Of a DNA stretch of 64,000 nucleotides, positions 1 to 8,296 are shown piece by piece. The stretch spans positions 302,217-366,216 of the forward strand of contig NZ_VEIY01000002.1 in the NCBI RefSeq assembly GCF_007680845.1. The letters are read 5' to 3'. Positions within the stretch are counted from its first letter, which is position 1; each line of letters begins with the position of its first letter. Made by a program: the position numbers and the translations under genes. This stretch comes from Curtobacterium pusillum. GTDB taxonomy: Bacteria; Actinomycetota; Actinomycetes; Actinomycetales; Microbacteriaceae. The notes under the pieces are model-generated. The model was not told the origin of the DNA. It saw nothing but the letters and a program-made list of their open reading frames with translations, and ran no database searches.

Positions 1-1
1 C

Positions 2-1408
2 GCTCCGGTCGACCACCGTGGCAGCGCTCCCGCGGACACGACGGCGACCGAAGCGACGACGTCTGCCGACACGGCCGCCTCGCACGACACGACGGGCGTC
101 GACGGACCCACCCACCAGGCGGGGCCCGATGCGGCGCACCATCCGGCGGCGGACACGATGCACGACGGAGGCAGCGATCCGACGCGCCCGACCGACGCGG
201 CGACCGCGCCCCACGACACCTCCGACATGACCGCGCCCCCCACGGCTGACCTCGCGTCGACCGAGGCGCACGTCCAGGCGGACACATCGACGCCGACCGA
301 CCACGGCACAGGTCATGAGGCTGACGTCGCGACCGACCCCCACGCCACGCACGCGGATGCTGTCCCTGTCCGCACCACCCCCGACACCGCGACCGGTGCG
401 CATGCCGACGCCGGCACCGCACACGCACCGGCAGACTCCAGTACTGCGGCCGCAGGTGCCGGAGCCGCAGTCGCGGCGCACGCTCCGACCACTCCGGGTG
501 CGCAGTTCCGAGCGGACTGGGAGGCATCGCACGGTCGCCCGTGGGAGCCCCAGTACCCACCGGGCGCCGCACGTCCGAGCCAGACGGTGCCGCTCAGCCC
601 GTCGACCGACCAGGTCCTCGCTCAGCACGGTATGACCCGTGCCGACTACGACCACCTCGTCTCGCGCCCCCTCGACGAGCTCGATGCGTCGGAACTCCAC
701 ACCGCCGTCTCGATCCGCGACGCCGCCCCGGGGTTCCAGCCGAATGAGACGTTCCAGAAGGTCGTGAACCCCGGCGACGTCATGGGCACATTCAAGGTTG
801 ACTTCCGGCACCTCGCGGGAGACGACCTCGCCGACGTGTTCGACGGCGTCAGCCCGAGGGATCCGAACTTCAATCCGTACGGCCCGGTCCAAGTGATGGG
901 CGGCTTCGTGGCTCGGTTCGACGACGTGGCCCACCTCGGCCACGGCGACCTCTACGGCAACCTCGGTCTCGGCTACGACGGCACGATGTTCTCGCGGAGC
1001 GGCTCGGAACCCATCTTCGCCGTGCGTGCGCAGCTCGATCAGGCCAGCATCTCGGGTCTGCGAGTGGAGAACGACATCGCGAAGGACTTGTCGAACAGGT
1101 TCGGCGTCGGCAGTTCTGACGGTGGCGCCGCGTGGGACGCCGCGACCCCGGCGCAGCGGCGCGACCTGATGATCGATCGCGGGCTGCAGATCGGTGACGG
1201 ACAGCGCTACTTCGACGCGGCGGATCCGAGCAACCCGTACCGCGGTAACGGCTGGGCCGGTGAAGGCTCGCTCGCCGTGCCGGAGTCGACGCTGCAGATC
1301 TCGCAGCTGTCTGACGGAGCCGAGATGTGGCGATACAACTCCGACGGCACGCAGGATGTCGTCGCCGTCATGGACAACGGCCACTGGGTCGTCCTCGACA
1401 CGAAGTGA
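2..1408 (+). CDS. C-terminal part of a large polymorphic-toxin-like protein (5' end outside window)
   Basis: The frame is open from base 2 with no stop upstream, so the ATG at 158 is probably internal and 468 residues of a longer protein are seen. Residues 1 to about 167 are a low-complexity Ala/Thr/Asp/His/Pro linker. The last 300 residues are a compact globular region that ends with GAEMWRYNSDG and a short Trp-Val strand. A long disordered linker leading to a C-terminal tip, followed by small paralogous genes, is the known layout of polymorphic toxins. I recognise no catalytic family (it does not match the TNT or HNH signatures I know), so the toxin role is inferred from context. The protein encoded at 2432 shares the GNG...EMWRY block. 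Confidence 0.7.
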   Translation, partial: APVDHRGSAPADTTATEATTSADTAASHDTTGVDGPTHQAGPDAAHHPAADTMHDGGSDPTRPTDAATAPHDTSDMTAPPTADLASTEAHVQADTSTPTDHGTGHEADVATDPHATHADAVPVRTTPDTATGAHADAGTAHAPADSSTAAAGAGAAVAAHAPTTPGAQFRADWEASHGRPWEPQYPPGAARPSQTVPLSPSTDQVLAQHGMTRADYDHLVSRPLDELDASELHTAVSIRDAAPGFQPNETFQKVVNPGDVMGTFKVDFRHLAGDDLADVFDGVSPRDPNFNPYGPVQVMGGFVARFDDVAHLGHGDLYGNLGLGYDGTMFSRSGSEPIFAVRAQLDQASISGLRVENDIAKDLSNRFGVGSSDGGAAWDAATPAQRRDLMIDRGLQIGDGQRYFDAADPSNPYRGNGWAGEGSLAVPESTLQISQLSDGAEMWRYNSDGTQDVVAVMDNGHWVVLDTK

Positions 1409-1440
1409 CCGGCAGGAGCCCCAGAGCGGGGGAGCGCGAG

Positions 1441-2370
1441 GTGGACGTCCGGGCGTTCCTGGGGACCGTCCCGGTCCGGGTGACCGAGGAGCACGGCGTG
1501 ACCGTCGTGCGCGGCAGTGCGGACCCGTCGGCCCTCAGACCGTTCGGCCTCTCGGTGACCGACCAAGGCGGGGCGTTCCGGCTGGAACTGGAGGATCCCG
1601 GCCTGGTCAGGTCCGTGACGACCCGCACGAGTTTCCTCGGACTCTCCGACAGCGGGGTCGCCGTCGAGCCGTCCACGACGGATGAACGGACCGATCCGGT
1701 GTCGTTCCGGACGCTCCGTGCAGTGGACGTGTCCGGCGCAGCGTGGGAGGTCCTGGGCGAGCGCGACGACGAGTGCCTCGCGACGCCGCACGGGCTCGAT
1801 GCTATCGACCAAGTCCTCGTCGGGTCGCCACGTGGAGGCGTGCGCGTCCGTGCACGTGCAGGCCTGAGGATGGTCGGGACCATGCAGTCGGAGTGGAGCG
1901 GCGACGGACAGACGGTGCTGCCTGCCGGGCCGATGACCGAATGGCACGGTCGGGCGTACGGTCTCGCTCCCGGGTTCGAGAACCGCACGATCGGGTCGAT
2001 GCCGCCGCCGTTCCGCATCGCTCCGGGCGCCACCGGCCTGCTGCTGCGCAGCCCTGCGGACCTCGCTGCCGCGTTCGCGACGGGTGCTCGCAGGCTCGAC
2101 ACCACGGTGGTCGAGGTGCCCACCGACGAGTGCGGCCCGGTCTCCGAGGTCCGGACGACCGCCAGGTGGAACGGTCTGCCGGTCGAGCTGGCGCAGCCGT
2201 ACCTCGTGTGGCGCGACCGCGGCCGTGCCGTCGTGCTCGGGACCGGAACACGACCCGACAGCCGGACCCTCGAGACGGCTCCGTTGGAGTTCTTGCCTCC
2301 GTCCGGCGATCGTTGGGCGGTCGCCGTCGCGGTGACGGACCTCACGGACGTGCTGGAGGAACGGGTGTGA
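1441..2370 (+). CDS. putative immunity-like protein, first of the paralogous array
   Basis: This is a 309-residue soluble protein with no signal peptide or membrane segment. The GTG at 1441 was chosen because a purine-rich GGGGGAG lies 8 bases upstream; a GTG at 1405 overlaps the previous stop but has no ribosome site. Residues 1-65 (FLGTVPVRVTEE...FRLELEDP) resemble the WRGLHVSVHV...FRHEVDDP region of the protein at 4590. The C-terminal 90 residues carry a TTARWNGLPVELAQPYLVW block that recurs in the downstream genes. Position directly behind a toxin tip suggests an immunity protein (inference). No known immunity family was recognised. Confidence 0.6.
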   Translation: MDVRAFLGTVPVRVTEEHGVTVVRGSADPSALRPFGLSVTDQGGAFRLELEDPGLVRSVTTRTSFLGLSDSGVAVEPSTTDERTDPVSFRTLRAVDVSGAAWEVLGERDDECLATPHGLDAIDQVLVGSPRGGVRVRARAGLRMVGTMQSEWSGDGQTVLPAGPMTEWHGRAYGLAPGFENRTIGSMPPPFRIAPGATGLLLRSPADLAAAFATGARRLDTTVVEVPTDECGPVSEVRTTARWNGLPVELAQPYLVWRDRGRAVVLGTGTRPDSRTLETAPLEFLPPSGDRWAVAVAVTDLTDVLEERV

Positions 2371-2431
2371 CCACCACGACGCCCACGGGCGCCGTTTCAC
2401 TACGCTGGAGGTCCACGACAGGAGGGGTGCC

Positions 2432-3367
2432 ATGGCGGACACGGTGATCGCGCAGAAGGCACTGACGCCGCAACTCAGCGCGGCGTTCGCGAGCGGACGT
2501 GCCGACCGGATCGCCGGGTACGTCGTCCCGGTGGCTGCCGTCGACGGCGCGCAGGGCCCTCGAGATCTCATCGACGTGCACGGGCTGGCCTACCCGGGCT
2601 CGCCCTTCGACGCCTCCGCACCGATCGACGTCCTGCGCTTCCCCGTCACTTCCGAGCTCTTCGTGGAGACCGCCCGAGGTGGGAACGACGCACGGACCGC
2701 CGCTGCCCTCGGCCGGTGGTGGGTGGACCACCCGCCGTTCACGGGCAACGGTTTCGTCGCGACGACTGACTCCGTCGTGCCGCTCTCGTGGATGCCCTCG
2801 CACCGCCCGCCCTACGGCACCGAGATGTGGCGCTACGAGCCGACCGGTCAGGTGGTCTTCATGGCTCGCTATGCCGGAGCGCACGTCGGCTGGGTGTACC
2901 GCGAGGAACTCGAGCGGCACCGTCGTGTCCGGCCCCGCCAGGTCTCGGTCTTCTCGGGCGGCATCGCCGTGCACCGGGGCATGCAGTACGTCGCGGACCG
3001 TCTCGACGGCGGGTCGCACACCGCGCTGATCCGTCAGGACCGCACCGCCGAGGCAGACGGCTTCACCCAGTCGAGCCCGGGTGTGTGGAGCAGCGTCGTG
3101 CCGACCGCCGAGGTCGAGGACTACTACGAGCTGGACTGCCGAGTCCACTGGAACGGCCTCGAGCTGCGGCTCGCCGACCAGGTCCGCACCGAGTCGGGCA
3201 CGGGTGCCACGGTGGCGATCTCACTGCAGCACGACTACCGGCTGAACGAGGGGCTCCGGCTCACGAAGCTCGACGCGGACTGGTACGAAGCGACCCTGCC
3301 GCTCAACGCGGTCGACCAGGCCGAGGTGCGACAGACGCGCGTCCCCGGCTGGCCCGGCGCTGTCTGA
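2432..3367 (+). CDS. two-part protein: toxin-tip-like N-terminal half, WNG immunity-like C-terminal half
   Basis: This 311-residue protein starts at the ATG preceded by GGAGGGG, 4 bases away. Residues about 30-165 resemble the tip of the protein ending at 1408. Shared features are a DL-x-GL-x-Y-x-G-x-F stretch, a GNG-[WF] turn, an S-x-V-P stretch, and G-x-EMWRY followed by a Gly-containing strand. Residues about 185-311 carry the array's other module (RVHWNGLELRLADQV, then a W-YEATLPL strand). One reading is a toxin remnant captured by its immunity gene; the other is a decoy that presents a toxin-like surface. The 61-base gap upstream contains TACGCT and could hold its own promoter. Confidence 0.6.
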   Translation: MADTVIAQKALTPQLSAAFASGRADRIAGYVVPVAAVDGAQGPRDLIDVHGLAYPGSPFDASAPIDVLRFPVTSELFVETARGGNDARTAAALGRWWVDHPPFTGNGFVATTDSVVPLSWMPSHRPPYGTEMWRYEPTGQVVFMARYAGAHVGWVYREELERHRRVRPRQVSVFSGGIAVHRGMQYVADRLDGGSHTALIRQDRTAEADGFTQSSPGVWSSVVPTAEVEDYYELDCRVHWNGLELRLADQVRTESGTGATVAISLQHDYRLNEGLRLTKLDADWYEATLPLNAVDQAEVRQTRVPGWPGAV

Positions 3368-3380
3368 GGATGCGGACACG

Positions 3381-4593
3381 GTGGCGGACCCTCGCACCGT
3401 CCTCGGCTCGACCGCCTGCGCGTGGGCAGGGGGCGAGCTGGTGGCGACCGGCCGTCTCGGCCTCCTCGTTGCGGGCGATGACCACGTGATCGTCCGCGAT
3501 GCCGTCCCGGTCTCCATCCCCCGAGCCGGGCTCCGGATCGTCGAGCGGCGCACGACAGGGTGGTGGAACGGCATCGCGGTCGACGCGTCCGAGGCCGTGA
3601 CGGCGGACTGAGCCTGTTCGGTACCGTCTCCAGGGACGGCCCACCGCTCCCCACAGGAGTCGAGGAAGAACGCGGACGGTTCACCGCCCACGGCGTCGAC
3701 GGGAGTGCGCTCGTGGCCATCCGGTCCTTCACCGACGAGCTGCGCTTCGATGCATCGTGCGACGAGGAAGCGCTCGGCCCCTTCGCCGGGGAAGCGGCAC
3801 TCCGCAGCTTCGACGTGGTGCCGACCTCCTCGTCCGCGCCGCTCGACGGCGTCGTCGTCGGGCTCGACGGGACCCCGGCGGCCCCGGGTACCGACCGCGG
3901 TTGGCGACGCCAGCTCGGCGAGCACCAAGAGCGGCCGGCCGAGCGACTCCGATCGGTCGAGCGCAGCGTCCTCACCGCGGTGAGCTCCTCCGAGGGTCGG
4001 CCCGGCGGCGCACGGGCGTTCGGTGAGTTCTGGTCGACGACCAGGTCGATCTGTTCTGGTCGGACACCTCGGGGTTCGTGCGGACCGCCGACGTCACTCG
4101 CCGGTGGGACTCGACGGACGGCCTCACCGCGATCCTGGCCGGGACGTACCTGCACACCGCGGACGGGTGGTTCCCGGGGACGATCGGCGATGGGCAGACG
4201 GTGCTGCACGTCTGGTCACCGACCGCGCCGGATCCGAGCTGGACCATCCTGTCCTCGGACGTGCTGACCGAGCGGTCACGAGCGGACAAACGGATCGCCC
4301 GAGACGCGGTCGACCGCCATCTCACGATCCGGACGACCGCGCGGGTCGGCGACGTGTCGGTGATCGTCGACGAGCCCTGGAACGTCGAACAGTCGGCGAC
4401 GCTGGAGGTCCGGGCGGCGGACGGGAGGGCGAGGGCTGTCCGTGCGGAGGACGGAGCCACACTCCGTTTCGTTCGACGAGGTGACCGAGCGACAGCGCGC
4501 GTCCGACCGACCGACCTCGTCGGACTCGAGTCCGACGTCGTCGGCAGCGACGGCACTCGGACGCACCCGAGCGCAGGGCCGGGGAGACGATGA
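3381..4593 (+). pseudogene. frameshifted paralogue of the gene at 4590
   Basis: Homology to the next gene runs through three frames. Frame A (3381-3611) gives VADPRTVL... to TTGWWNGIAVDASEAVTAD then a stop. A second frame from about 3602 to 4025 gives LSLFGTV...RGRFTAHGVDG. A third from about 4027 to 4593 gives LVDDQVDLFWSD...ARVGDVSVIVDEPW. Both shifts equal loss of one base; restoring two bases gives a 404-residue protein, close to the 393 residues of its neighbour. No slippery run is visible at either site, so programmed frameshifting is unlikely. Sequencing error cannot be excluded. Confidence 0.65.
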
Positions 4594-5771
4594 GGGCTCG
4601 GAACCGCGGTGACGTCGACCTGGTCGGTGTTCCCATGACCCGACACCTCCAGCACACTCTCGACGGGGAGGCGACAGCGCGTCGCCCGTTCTCGGACGGC
4701 AACGAACGATTGCTCCAGGGTGAGAGCGCGGACGCGCTCGTGACGGATGGGCCTCCGGAACACCTCCAGCGGGACATCACCGGCTGGTGGAGGGGTCTCC
4801 ACGTGTCGGTGCATGTCATCGACGATCGCGTCACCGTCACCGGAGCCGGAGACCCTGGCTGGCTGCGCGCGGTCGGCGTGGTCCCTGCGGACGAGCGGTC
4901 CGGTCAGTTCCGGCACGAGGTGGACGACCCCGCCGAGCTCGATGGCCTGCGGAACGTCGAGTCCGTCGCGGACTGGGCGGCCTCGCAGAACACGTTCGGA
5001 CCGGCGACGAAGGAGGGCGTGCTCCTTGCCGGCCTCGATCCACACCCGCCGTTGACGACGGCTCCGCGGATCGTTTGGACTGCCCGCGACGGGACGGAGG
5101 TCGACGGTCCGGTCGAGTGGCACCGGGGACTCGGGTACCTGCTCGACACGCCCGTCGACGTCCTCTGGTCACAGGGCGACGACTGCTGGGTGACCGTCGC
5201 GGACACATCACCGCTCGCGCGACGTGGTCAACGCATCATCGATGTACCGTTCGGCCCGATGTACCGGGGCCGAACCGCGTTCTGGGCGCCGCGAGCTGCA
5301 ATCGGGCCGATCGCCCCGTACCGGATGACGGTCGCGCAAGCAGGTCCGGCCGAGATCCTGCGTGGCAGGTACGCGTGCGTGAACGGCAGTTGGCGTCCCG
5401 TTGACGGATCCAACGCGGCGGTCCTCGGCGACGAACGAGTTCCGCTGGTCATCCAGACGGTGTCGCCGTTGCCGGAACGCGTCGGCGACGAGTTCGTGTT
5501 CGCTCTGCGGGCCCCGCGAGACGAGGACGAGATCGGCGGATCTCGGACCGTCGGCTCGGTGGCCGTCGTCGAGGGAGAGGACGTGGAGGTCGCCGAGCCG
5601 TACTCCTCGTGGAACGGGACCGATGTCCTGCGCGTCTTCTCCGATGGTCTGCTCGGTGCCACCGCCGACGACGGGTTCGATCGCCGGCTCGCGGAGCGTG
5701 CTGGCCGGCAGATCGCGTCCGTCCGAAGCTTCGAGGTGGAGGTGGTCCGCACCGTTCCGCACGACCAGTAG
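4590..5771 (+). CDS. putative immunity-like protein, last and intact member of the array
   Basis: The start ATG overlaps the stop of the broken upstream paralogue (ATGA) and has GGGGAGAC just upstream, which suggests coupled translation. The 393-residue product has no signal or membrane segment. It contains two copies of the recurring beta-rich module. One is at about residues 65-125 (ITGWWRGLHVSVHV). The other is at about 300-390 (EVAEPYSSWNGTDVLRVFSDG, ending in a strand like the other members). A central block TPVDVLWSQGDDCW is echoed in the pseudogene as DDQVDLFWSD. Family and function are unknown; immunity is inferred from synteny behind the toxin-like tip. Confidence 0.6.
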   Translation: MRARNRGDVDLVGVPMTRHLQHTLDGEATARRPFSDGNERLLQGESADALVTDGPPEHLQRDITGWWRGLHVSVHVIDDRVTVTGAGDPGWLRAVGVVPADERSGQFRHEVDDPAELDGLRNVESVADWAASQNTFGPATKEGVLLAGLDPHPPLTTAPRIVWTARDGTEVDGPVEWHRGLGYLLDTPVDVLWSQGDDCWVTVADTSPLARRGQRIIDVPFGPMYRGRTAFWAPRAAIGPIAPYRMTVAQAGPAEILRGRYACVNGSWRPVDGSNAAVLGDERVPLVIQTVSPLPERVGDEFVFALRAPRDEDEIGGSRTVGSVAVVEGEDVEVAEPYSSWNGTDVLRVFSDGLLGATADDGFDRRLAERAGRQIASVRSFEVEVVRTVPHDQ

Positions 5772-5836
5772 GCCCGTGGGACGGACGCTGCAGAGCAACG
5801 ACGGGCTCGCGATGTGCACATCCGTCGAAAACAAGA

Positions 5837-5852
5837 ATTCGGCACGCCGAAT
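5837..5852. promoter_or_regulatory. candidate metalloregulator operator upstream of mntH
   Basis: ATTCGGC-AC-GCCGAAT is a perfect 7+2+7 inverted repeat ending 20 bases before the mntH ATG, where a repressor would block the promoter. A DtxR/MntR-type protein is the expected binder for a manganese importer. The regulator gene is not in the window. Confidence 0.45.
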
Positions 5853-5872
5853 CCTCTGGCACACTGGTCCTC

Positions 5873-7123
5873 ATGACCGACACCGCCGCCCGCCCCACCG
5901 AGGCCACCTCGCCTCGGAAGCGCGCCGCCGGTCTCACCCTCCTCGGCCCCGCGTTCGTCGCGGCGATCGCGTACGTGGACCCCGGCAACGTCGCCGCGAA
6001 CCTCACCGCCGGCGCGAAGTACGGCTACCTCCTGCTCTGGGTCCTCGTCGCCGCCAACGCCAGCGCCGTCGTCGTGCAGTACCTCTCCGCCAAGCTCGGC
6101 GTCGTCACCGGCAAGTCCCTCCCGGAGCACCTCGGTCTCCGCATGAAGCGAACGCCGCGGCTGCTGTTCTGGGCGCAGGCCGAGATCGTCGCGGCCGCCA
6201 CGGACATCGCCGAGGTCATCGGCGGCGCGCTCGCCCTGCACCTGCTGTTCGGGCTGCCGCTCGTCGCCGGCGGGCTCATCACCGGCGTGGTGTCGATGCT
6301 CCTCCTCACGCTGCACAACCGCCGCGGCACCCGCACGTTCGAGGCCGTGGTCACCGCGATGCTCGCGATCCTCACGATCGGGTTCTGCGCGGGACTGCTC
6401 TTCGCGCACGTCTCGCCCGGCGAACTCCTCGCCGGCGTGGTGCCGCGCTTCGAGGGCTCCGAGTCGGTGATGCTCGCCGCGTCGATGCTCGGGGCGACGG
6501 TGATGCCGCACGCGGTCTACCTGCACTCCGCCCTGGCGCGCGACCGGCACGGTGACGTCCCGGCCGGACCCGAGCGCCGCCGCGTGCTCGTCGCGACGCG
6601 GTGGGACGTCGGGCTGGCGCTGATCGTCGCCGGTGGCGTGAACATCTCCATGCTCGTGCTGGCGGCGGCGACCCTGCCCGGTGTCCCGGGCACGGACTCG
6701 ATCCCGGGAGCGCAGGCCGCGATCGCGACCCACGTGGGGCCGACCGTCGGCGTGCTCTTCGCGGTGGGGCTGCTCGCGTCGGGACTCGCTTCGACCTCGG
6801 TCGGCTGCATGGCCGGCGCGGAGATCATGCACGGCCTGTTGCACGTCCGGGTGCCGCTCGTCGTGCGGCGGATCGTGACGCTGGTGCCGGCGATCGTCCT
6901 GCTCGCGGTGAACGCCGACGCGACGATGCTGCTCGTGGTGAGCCAGGTCGTGCTGAGCTTCGGGATCGCGTTCGCGATCGTGCCGCTGGTGGTCTACACC
7001 TCACGGCGGAGCGTGATGGGCGCGGACGTCAACGCGATGACCACCCGCGTCGTCGCGGGGGTCATCGCGCTGGTGATCGTCGCGCTCAACGTCGCGCTCG
7101 TGGTGCTCACGCTGGCCGGCTGA
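5873..7123 (+). CDS. mntH: Nramp-family divalent metal (Mn2+/Fe2+) transporter
   Basis: This 416-residue polytopic membrane protein imports Mn2+ with protons. The family signatures are visible: DPGN at the first unwound helix (AYVDPGNVAANLTAG, about residue 36) and MPH in the sixth helix (GATVMPHAVYLHS, about residue 212). About 11 hydrophobic segments can be counted, the usual number. The ATG at 5873 begins MTDTAARPTEA, a normal short cytoplasmic leader. The gene stands alone, with an inverted repeat upstream and a strong hairpin downstream that separates it from the convergent DUF427 gene. Confidence 0.93.
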   Translation: MTDTAARPTEATSPRKRAAGLTLLGPAFVAAIAYVDPGNVAANLTAGAKYGYLLLWVLVAANASAVVVQYLSAKLGVVTGKSLPEHLGLRMKRTPRLLFWAQAEIVAAATDIAEVIGGALALHLLFGLPLVAGGLITGVVSMLLLTLHNRRGTRTFEAVVTAMLAILTIGFCAGLLFAHVSPGELLAGVVPRFEGSESVMLAASMLGATVMPHAVYLHSALARDRHGDVPAGPERRRVLVATRWDVGLALIVAGGVNISMLVLAAATLPGVPGTDSIPGAQAAIATHVGPTVGVLFAVGLLASGLASTSVGCMAGAEIMHGLLHVRVPLVVRRIVTLVPAIVLLAVNADATMLLVVSQVVLSFGIAFAIVPLVVYTSRRSVMGADVNAMTTRVVAGVIALVIVALNVALVVLTLAG

Positions 7124-7158
7124 GGCCCCACCGAGCGCCACGCGCCGCCGCCCGGGTC

Positions 7159-7219
7159 GAACCACGGAACCGACGTCGAACCGGGCCCGCGGCCTGGTTC
7201 GACGTCGGAAACGTGGTTC
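7159..7219. terminator. long hairpin between convergent mntH and DUF427 genes
   Basis: GAACCACG pairs with CGTGGTTC and, after a 3/3 internal loop, CCGACGTCGAACC pairs with GGTTCGACGTCGG. That gives 21 paired bases around a 13-base loop. There is no U-tract, as is common for high-GC actinobacterial terminators. It can serve both strands. Confidence 0.75.
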
Positions 7220-7247
7220 CACACGCGCCACGCGCGCCCGTCACGCG

Positions 7248-7550
7248 TCACTCGACGACGCGCACGCCCTTCCAGAACGCCACGTACCCCGAGTAGTCCT
7301 TGCCCACGCGGTCGAACGACGAGGGGATCGGCGTCGGGTACGACCACGCGTTGTCCTGCAGCGCCTGCCCGTCGACGTTCACGGTGTAGTACTGCGTGTC
7401 GCCCTTCCACGGGCAGTGGTACTGGGTGGGGCTCTCGGTAAACAGCTCGGACTTCACGCTCGACGGCGGGAAGTACCAGTTGCCCTCGATCTGGATGAGG
7501 TCCTCCTGCGGGGCCTCGGCGATCACGGTGTCTCCGACGACTGCCTTCAT
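7248..7550 (-). CDS. DUF427 family protein
   Basis: This 100-residue protein has the DUF427 hallmarks: GNWYFPPSSV near residue 24, the YHCPWKGDTQYYTV core near residue 43, and the end AWSYPTPIPS...FWKGV. The domain is a small beta fold common in actinobacteria and its biochemical role is not established. The gene lies 41 bases downstream of the ComB-like gene on the same strand. It is convergent with mntH across the hairpin. Confidence 0.88.
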   Translation of the reverse strand: MKAVVGDTVIAEAPQEDLIQIEGNWYFPPSSVKSELFTESPTQYHCPWKGDTQYYTVNVDGQALQDNAWSYPTPIPSSFDRVGKDYSGYVAFWKGVRVVE

Positions 7551-7591
7551 GGCGTGCTCCTTCGCTCGTGCTTCGGGTGACGTCCGGAACG

Positions 7592-8242
7592 CTACGCGCG
7601 CGTGTTCGATTCCCGCAGGGTGACGAGCTCACCGTCCGCGGCGAGCGCCGCGTGCACGTCGGCCGGTCCGAGCGCGGCAGCAGCCTCCGAGGCGCTCACC
7701 AGGTGCTTCACCGCCCGCCGCAGCCCCGTGTACGCCGCGCAGGCCGCCGCTGCTTCCGGCGAGGTGTGGTCGATCCCGACCTCGGCGAGCGCGTCGACGA
7801 GGGCGCCGGCAGCGAGGAGGTCCTCGACCGCGAAGTCCGGAGCGTCCGGCACGTCGGCGGCTTCGCCCGCCGCCTCGGCCGCGTCGTCACCGGGTGCGTG
7901 GTGGCGTCCGGCGGCGACGATCGCGACGACGCACCGGTCACCGCGTTCGGCCTGGAGGCGCGTCACGCGTTCCGCCACGGCGCGCGCGTTCCCGAGGTGG
8001 CCGAGCACGACCTCCGGACCGTCCGGCAACTGCGAGGCGAGGGAGCGCAGTTCCCGTCGACGGTCGCCGTCGTCACGTCCGGCGCGGGCCGGCAGGACGT
8101 CGACCCAGACGAGCAGGTGGGTGTCGGGAGCGATGCGTGCCGCTCCCCCGGTCCCCCAGGCGAAGCGGACCTGGTACTTCTGCTGCGTGCGTGCTGCCAC
8201 CCGAGCCACGATAGCCGCCGCCAGGTCCCTGATCTTTTCCAC
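7592..8242 (-). CDS. 2-phosphosulfolactate phosphatase (ComB) family protein
   Basis: The 216-residue product has the ComB N-terminal RFAWGTGGA motif followed by a WVDVL strand. It also has the family's later EDLLAAGALVDAL helix and the SPEAAAACAAY...ASEAAAALG end. The central region is shorter than in archaeal ComB, and the archaeal coenzyme M pathway is absent here, so the real substrate is unknown. The GTG at 8242 was chosen because the protein starts directly with the family's leading helix. It is divergent from the GNAT gene across 54 bases. Confidence 0.7.
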   Translation of the reverse strand: MEKIRDLAAAIVARVAARTQQKYQVRFAWGTGGAARIAPDTHLLVWVDVLPARAGRDDGDRRRELRSLASQLPDGPEVVLGHLGNARAVAERVTRLQAERGDRCVVAIVAAGRHHAPGDDAAEAAGEAADVPDAPDFAVEDLLAAGALVDALAEVGIDHTSPEAAAACAAYTGLRRAVKHLVSASEAAAALGPADVHAALAADGELVTLRESNTRA

Positions 8243-8282
8243 AGGTCACCCGGCGTCAGCGATCCGGCCCGGTCGGCGACCG

Positions 8283-8288
8283 TAGGAT
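8283..8288 (+). promoter_or_regulatory. -10 box (TAGGAT) for leaderless GNAT transcript
   Basis: TAGGAT fits TANNNT and ends 8 bases before the ATG at 8297. There is no Shine-Dalgarno sequence, which implies that transcription starts at or next to the start codon. Confidence 0.55.
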
Positions 8289-8296
8289 TCCATGCC

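Noticed and set aside
1..1408. Known TNT (NAD glycohydrolase) or ADP-ribosyltransferase toxin domain
   Set aside because: The signature motifs of these families were looked for and not found in the tip; the name was left open.
3381..4593. Programmed frameshift linking the pieces of the array pseudogene
   Set aside because: No slippery heptamer or stimulating structure is visible at either site, and two independent shifts would be needed.
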